Origin: Brevipalpus yothersi
Lineage: Eukaryota; Arthropoda; Arachnida; Trombidiformes; Tenuipalpidae
Reading direction: 5' to 3'
Assembly: GCA_003956705.1 (NCBI GenBank)
Contig: QZCP01000379.1
Location: forward strand, 62,001-126,000
DNA: 64,000 nt
Within the stretch, counting starts at the first letter, position 1, and every line of letters starts with the position of its first letter. Below, in pieces: positions 59,379 through 64,000 of the stretch. Below the pieces are notes generated by a model. That model ran no database searches and was not told the DNA's origin. It saw only the letters and a list, made by a program, of their open reading frames with translations. The translations under genes were made by a program, and so were the position numbers.

Positions 59379-61938
59379 CATTTACTCGCTCTATTCTTTG
59401 ACTTTCTCTCTCTCTCTTCATATCTACAGACAGATCACAAGTGGTGATACAATCATTGGTCTTTGACTGATAAACTCGGATTTTCAGTCTTTGAGCTTAT
59501 TTTTCACCTTCATTCATGGATCTAGAATAGAAAAAAATACACACACTCTGATCGCCATCGAGACACAATCTTCTTCGAGTGGATGTTTGTCAACTGCAAT
59601 GCATACTCTCCTCTCTCTTCTCTCCCTCTTTATGTATTGACAGTCAAAGTGGTAACGGAACTAGCAATTAATCAGAATAGTTGTACAAAAAATTATTCCG
59701 ATTATGAGTATCGTGAATGAGAGAACGAGAGAGAGAGAGAGTAAGAAAGTGAGCGAGTTTCTCAAGCTTTTTTTCTGTCTCTCTTTCTTTCTCACTCGCT
59801 CAGTCACATACTCTCTCTCCCTCTCACCTTGCTCTTCAATCCAATAGCGGGCCAAGCCGAATGGTAGGACCTTCGGGAAATTTCGGACAGCCGTTCGGAG
59901 GCTGAAATATTGTGACTCGGATAGGTGCAATAGTGTGGTAGATCTCGCTCGCTCGTTCTCACGACCGAAATGTGTGTATGTGTGTTCTCCAGTTGCCTTT
60001 TCTTCTGTTCCTTCTCGGGACGTTCTGAAATGTCCCGAGGAGAAGAACTTTCGCAAAGGAGAAAAAGAGAGGAGGAAATTTGATTTTGAAACTTATAGGG
60101 ACCAAACAAGTGGAGATTCAGTCTAAATTGGACTTATACATGTATATGAAGCGTGTGTATGTGTGTGTGTCTATGGTCTCATGAAAATAAGAAATCAGAT
60201 GTGAACAGAATGAAGCAACAAAGCGGCAGTCTTGATGGTCTTCCCTCCTCTCTTGAAACTTGCAACTGGGCCTGTGTGTGTATGTGTGAATTTCTATTAA
60301 TATCGAATTGTATTCCTCTCTCAGTGAACCTTTTTTCTTCAATGAATCTTCTCTACCTGGGAAAAATATCGGGCTATATGATCGTATTCTCTTGGTTCCC
60401 ATATCTCGTCGATAGTAGATCATCAGATGTTCTTGTGAGTTTCGTGAGTTTTGTATGCTTGTGAGAGTGTTAGTATTGGAATGGTTAATAATGATGATTA
60501 TGACCCATACTATTGACTCATAATATTAGTAAGCATCATAACCGATAGACTATCGATTGTTTTTCTCGTATTCATTTTTTGATCATAAAGCCCCTTAGCC
60601 ATATTCGAGTTCGATTATTGAATTGTTGGTAATTGGCGGAATCATTCGAAAATTCATGGCGCAATCATGCTTGATTTCCGCCTTTATCGATGAATACTAT
60701 AATATAAACTATTCATATGGCCGATTATTCATTTGCCTCATTAACACATAAGCTTGGCTTCCTTGTATGGCCTAAAATGGTAATCATTTGTGTTCATCAT
60801 TCTCTAGTATGAATCAGACTTCGAAAACTGGTCATCGATATGAATCAAGCTTCCGTGTTTGCGAAAATTAATCAAAGCCTTTTTTATGAGGTGTTGATGA
60901 TGATCATATGATGATGATCAGTTTGATGGGATCAAAGGTTTAGATTTGCTAGTTAGTTAAGATGTTAGTTAGGTGGGCTTGAGAAAGAAAGGCTCACAGA
61001 ATTGTAGAACTTGTACTGAAATTGAAATGTTAGAACCTTCAAGCGGCTTTTGTCGATTTGTTTTTCGTTTTCTCCCTCAAAGTCAAGTGTCTTGATTGTT
61101 TGAATTGAATCAAGTTTGCTGTATGTGTTCAAGATTTGCTTTTTTCGACTCAATTTTCGGGCAAACAATTGCTTGAAGAGAGAGAGAAAGAATTTCTTTC
61201 AAAAAGATAAAGTTGAAAGTTTTTTCAAAACTTTTTCAAGCACATTCACTTTGCCTAAAATTTTGAATACTCGAAAGAGAATGATGATGATCAGCTTCAC
61301 AGAAAAATACTATCCAAAGGAATAACTATCAGTCCTATGTGATCAAATGAATTATATGAGGAAGCATGGTATGTATCTCAATCAGATGTGTATGTGTATA
61401 AAGTAATATTGCAATCTGATGATACACGATGATGACATGCTCTCAGGCCATTTTGTAGTAGTGGTAGTAGTAGTCATATTTTCATTTTTACTTTTCAATT
61501 CATCCAAGCATCCGAATACCCGTCATCATGCACACTTGAGAGATCAACCTGATGTTGATGATGATGGAGAGAGAGAAGAAAGAATAATAATGAAAAAGAT
61601 TTTATTCTAAATTTTCTCTCAATCTTATTCTCTTTTTCTCTTACATATTCGCCCACTTTCACCTTCTCCTCCTCCTCCTCCTCCTTATGTCTACCTGTGT
61701 ATATGTGTCTTGGTACCATTCCACTGGTCCAGATCCAAGACAATGGTCCGAAAATGATGTTCAACACTGGCTCAACTGGGCCACCGGAGCATTTTCTTCG
61801 GAAGGACTTCAATTTACATGCAATCTGAGCAATTTGAAAGGCAAAGACATTTGTTCATTACGAAAGGAAGATTTTTTGGCTCAAACACCACCATTTTTGG
61901 GTGACATTCTATATGAACATTTAGACATTCTCATGAAA
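54207..61938 (+). CDS. pnt: Pointed / ETS1-2 type transcription factor, N-terminal exons (3' part outside window)
   Basis: Pointed is the ETS-family activator at the end of Ras/MAPK signalling. Three coding exons are visible: 54207-54258, 57237-57353 and 61733-61938, phases 1, 1 and 0, giving 125 residues so far. The first is short (MIQVSPPPIPPTSFPT). The second holds the MAPK phosphosite region LPTQVPPLTPGTNQKM (Thr27 in LTP, matching ETS1 Thr38), and MTQALEASFSSFERE, which aligns with ETS1 MSQALKATFSGF. The third is the PNT/SAM domain (DPRQWSENDVQHWLNWATGA to PPFLGDILYEHLDILMK), the ERK docking module. The ETS DNA-binding domain is not in the window, so the gene must continue past 64000. 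The first exon is placed by phase and position and is less certain than the other two. Introns are 3.0 and 4.4 kb. Confidence 0.85.
54281..54324 (+). repeat. (CT)22 microsatellite
   Basis: 44-nt CT run 23 nt after the first pointed donor site. Confidence 0.97.
54903..54939 (+). repeat. (TC)n microsatellite, 37 nt
   Basis: CT-type run on the sense strand; a second 22-nt run is at 54988-55009. Confidence 0.95.
55383..55416 (+). repeat. (GA)17 microsatellite
   Basis: 34-nt GA run, the only long purine tract on the sense strand of either large gene. Confidence 0.96.
57068..57119 (+). repeat. (TC)26 microsatellite
   Basis: 52-nt TC run ending about 117 nt before the second pointed exon. Confidence 0.97.
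57354..61732 (+). other. Pointed intron 2
   Basis: 4.4 kb. It contains one long CT tract, a purine-rich stretch (58525-58612, AAG units), (GTA)n-like sequence near 61455-61475 and a TCC-rich tract just before exon 3 (61664-61685). The block 60480-60960 is free of dinucleotide repeats. No extra exon recognised. Confidence 0.5.
59315..59375 (+). repeat. (CT)n microsatellite, 61 nt
   Basis: Pure CT run on the sense strand of pointed intron 2. Confidence 0.98.
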
Positions 61939-62785
61939 CGTAAGTAGAACTTGGAATATATTTTCATCTCTTCCCTATCAGTTTCAAGCGTATGTCATAC
62001 TACTGTAGTATTGATACAAAATGTAATGGACATTTGAACTGTATTCTAGAATTCTCTTTTGGTTTCCTATATATCTACAATGTAATTGGTTTGGGAAACT
62101 TTTGTCCCTTTTTTTCGGCGAATTGTTAGCGAAAAAAATTTGATTTGATTTTTTTTCAAATTCGATAGAAATGAGCTGAACACGGAAACATTTACAAAAC
62201 ATCAAATGAAATCAATTGAGGATGCTTTCGTTTCCCGAAAAAAAACGAAATAAGGCCATATTACAAATCATATTGAAGCGATAATAAATTTTGAGGCCAT
62301 TTTTATGCATTTTCAAAGTAGGAATAGCCAATTTATGAGGGCAAATCAGGACATAGCAGATAAGCCACAGTGAAGTTTAGTGCTAAAAGTAATAATAATA
62401 AAGGGAGAGAGTCCACGTATACACTTTGTATAGAGCTTGCATTTTAGATCCCATATTTTTTGGCCAATTCAGTAGCGATTGTGAGGAATGGTATAGGTAT
62501 GATCCATTGACATGCCTATCGTTGGTGGCAGGGTCAGAATAATTTTTTGGTGAGCCCAATGAAGAAGAGTGATGATAGAGGCTGTGACACTCTTTCTTAC
62601 AATCAAATAACATTGAATACATGCAACAAACAAAAAGATCTCATCAACTGCCTCCCATAAGAGCTTACATCTTTCACCTCCCTATGATTTATACTGATTC
62701 ATACTGAATGTTCATCTCTTACCGCATGGCTTACCATGTGAATGTATTCATGAATTTTTTACTGTGAATGTTTCCGCTCGAGGCT

Positions 62786-62789
<4 letters not shown>

Positions 62790-62858
<69 letters not shown>
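62790..62858 (+). repeat. (TC)n microsatellite, 69 nt
   Basis: Pure TC run on the sense strand, pointed intron 3. Confidence 0.98.
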
Positions 62859-62863
<5 letters not shown>

Positions 62864-63113
62864 ATTGAGAGAAGGATTGTGGCCACTATTGTTGACGTTC
62901 GTTGGTCTGCGGCAAACGAAAGAAGGAGAGAGAGAGAGAAGCAAAGAAAGTCCATCAAAATTGGCTGTCGAATGAGAAAAGATGAGAGAGAAAAAGAGAA
63001 GATGAGAGAGAAAGCAACAAATTTTGCATGTTTTATGATTAATATTGTGGTACAAAAATTTGCTCATCATCAATTGTTGAGGCGAAAATAGGAAGAGGAG
63101 GTGGTAAACAAAG

Positions 63114-63118
<5 letters not shown>

Positions 63119-63183
<65 letters not shown>
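63119..63183 (+). repeat. (TC)n microsatellite, 65 nt
   Basis: Pure TC run on the sense strand, pointed intron 3, 260 nt after the previous one. Confidence 0.98.
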
Positions 63184-63188
<5 letters not shown>

Positions 63189-64000
63189 CAATCATTATTA
63201 TATTACTTTTTATTATGATGATCGTTTCATCTTGAAAGCGTGTTGACATCGGCATACTTTGAGAATGAAAAGCAAAAATAGGCAAGTCAACAGAATATTG
63301 AGTCTGATTTCCGTGAATAATGGACTTGTGAATAAGTTTTATGAATAACTAGCTCAATCAAGTGGAATACAACAGTCGAGTTGAATGCTCATGTCCACCA
63401 GGCTATTGAAATCAATGAATGTCGCTCCGATTTATTGAGTGATTTGAAAAGGTCCCAAGAAAGAGAGAGAGACCTAACAAAGAAGCCTTCTGGCCACTTT
63501 GACCGTAAGCAAAGTCAAGTATTAAGTGAAAAAAAAGGCGATAGTTTGAGGCGAATAAAGAGGTGAAAAGGCGAAAATTGACCGCTAATTTCAACACAGT
63601 ACAGTATGGCCCACGGCATACACAATATGAACACACCGCGATAGTCAATAGATTGGTATGTGTGTGTGTAAAGTGATTATTGAGATCGTATTAGGACCAG
63701 ATAATGTATGCATATGTGAGCGGTAGAACAGAAAGAGAGCGAGAGAGAGAGATGGAGATGGAGAATGGAGGACTTGATGATGATGTTGAATGGGATGAGC
63801 TCAGGGAGGAGAGAGAATCTCGTCCGCTCCTGGAATAACCTGTATTATTGGCGGTGCTCATAATACATAATACACGGCATGATCAGTTCATCCAATGATA
63901 GACAGGCTCACCTCTCGCTGGGCGTTTCACTTGATGCCACCATTCATCTGCATGTACCTATGGCAATGGAATGGAATAAATTCATCATCTCTGCTCTATC

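Larger units (their letters stand above)
61939..64000 (+). other. Pointed intron 3 (continues past the window)
   Basis: Begins with a GTAAGT donor. Two long CT tracts and several short GA runs are present; no exon, and no ETS domain sequence on either strand. Confidence 0.5.

Noticed and set aside
1..64000. CRISPR arrays, bacterial operons, integrases, tRNA and rRNA genes
   Set aside because: No direct repeats with unique spacers, no prokaryotic gene structure, and no GGTTCRANYCC-type tRNA B box found by eye; rRNA-like sequence absent. A tRNAscan or Rfam search would settle small RNAs.

Overview
The window looks like arthropod nuclear DNA. It is AT-rich, introns are short (about 55-180 nt) in its left part, splice sites are GT-AG, and the genes include the arthropod-style Limpet (PET plus six LIM domains), Pointed/Ets, LIN54/Mip120 and a single MBD2/3. 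A mite or other chelicerate is my best guess, but nothing in the sequence proves it. No bacterial, phage, CRISPR or viral feature was seen, and I found no transposon with recognisable coding domains.

Left part (1-19 kb) is compact and gene-dense, with genes packed head-to-head and tail-to-tail. In order: the 3' end of an unidentified low-complexity protein (+); an ARFGEF/BIG guanine-nucleotide exchange factor (-); TBCK (+); two tandem secreted or membrane-tethered single-PLAT-domain proteins (+); WASH complex subunit 1 (-); LIN54 (+); and MBD2/3 (-). Three of these (BIG, TBCK, WASH1) belong to membrane-trafficking pathways and two (LIN54, MBD2/3) to chromatin repression. I infer no functional cluster from this.

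Middle part (19-38 kb) is dominated by limpet (+). It has two promoters: a long PET+6 LIM form, and a short form equivalent to a four-and-a-half-LIM protein. A small uncharacterised membrane-protein ORF is nested in its largest intron. Downstream lie a divergent DEG/ENaC-like channel gene and an ADAM metalloprotease gene only 34 nt apart on the same strand. They are followed by a decayed partial copy of the limpet 3' end (exon-intron-exon plus 3'UTR), so this interval arose through a segmental duplication.

Right part (38-64 kb) is gene-poor, with long (GA)n/(CT)n microsatellites every 1-3 kb and GC-richer islands between them. It leads into pointed (+), whose first three coding exons (54.2-61.9 kb) are in the window; the ETS DNA-binding domain must lie beyond the right edge. 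By hand count, long dinucleotide tracts inside the two big transcription units are almost all CT on the sense strand (10 of 11). The intergenic block is evenly split (6 to 6).

All exon models were built by hand from reading frames, splice consensus and remembered family consensus. No alignment, search or transcript data were available. Nothing in the window is a clear new 'system'. The best candidates for follow-up are the ENaC-ADAM pair inside the duplicated limpet segment, the stand-alone PLAT pair, the MBD2/3 with a phenylalanine at the methyl-CpG tyrosine position, and the strand-biased CT tracts.
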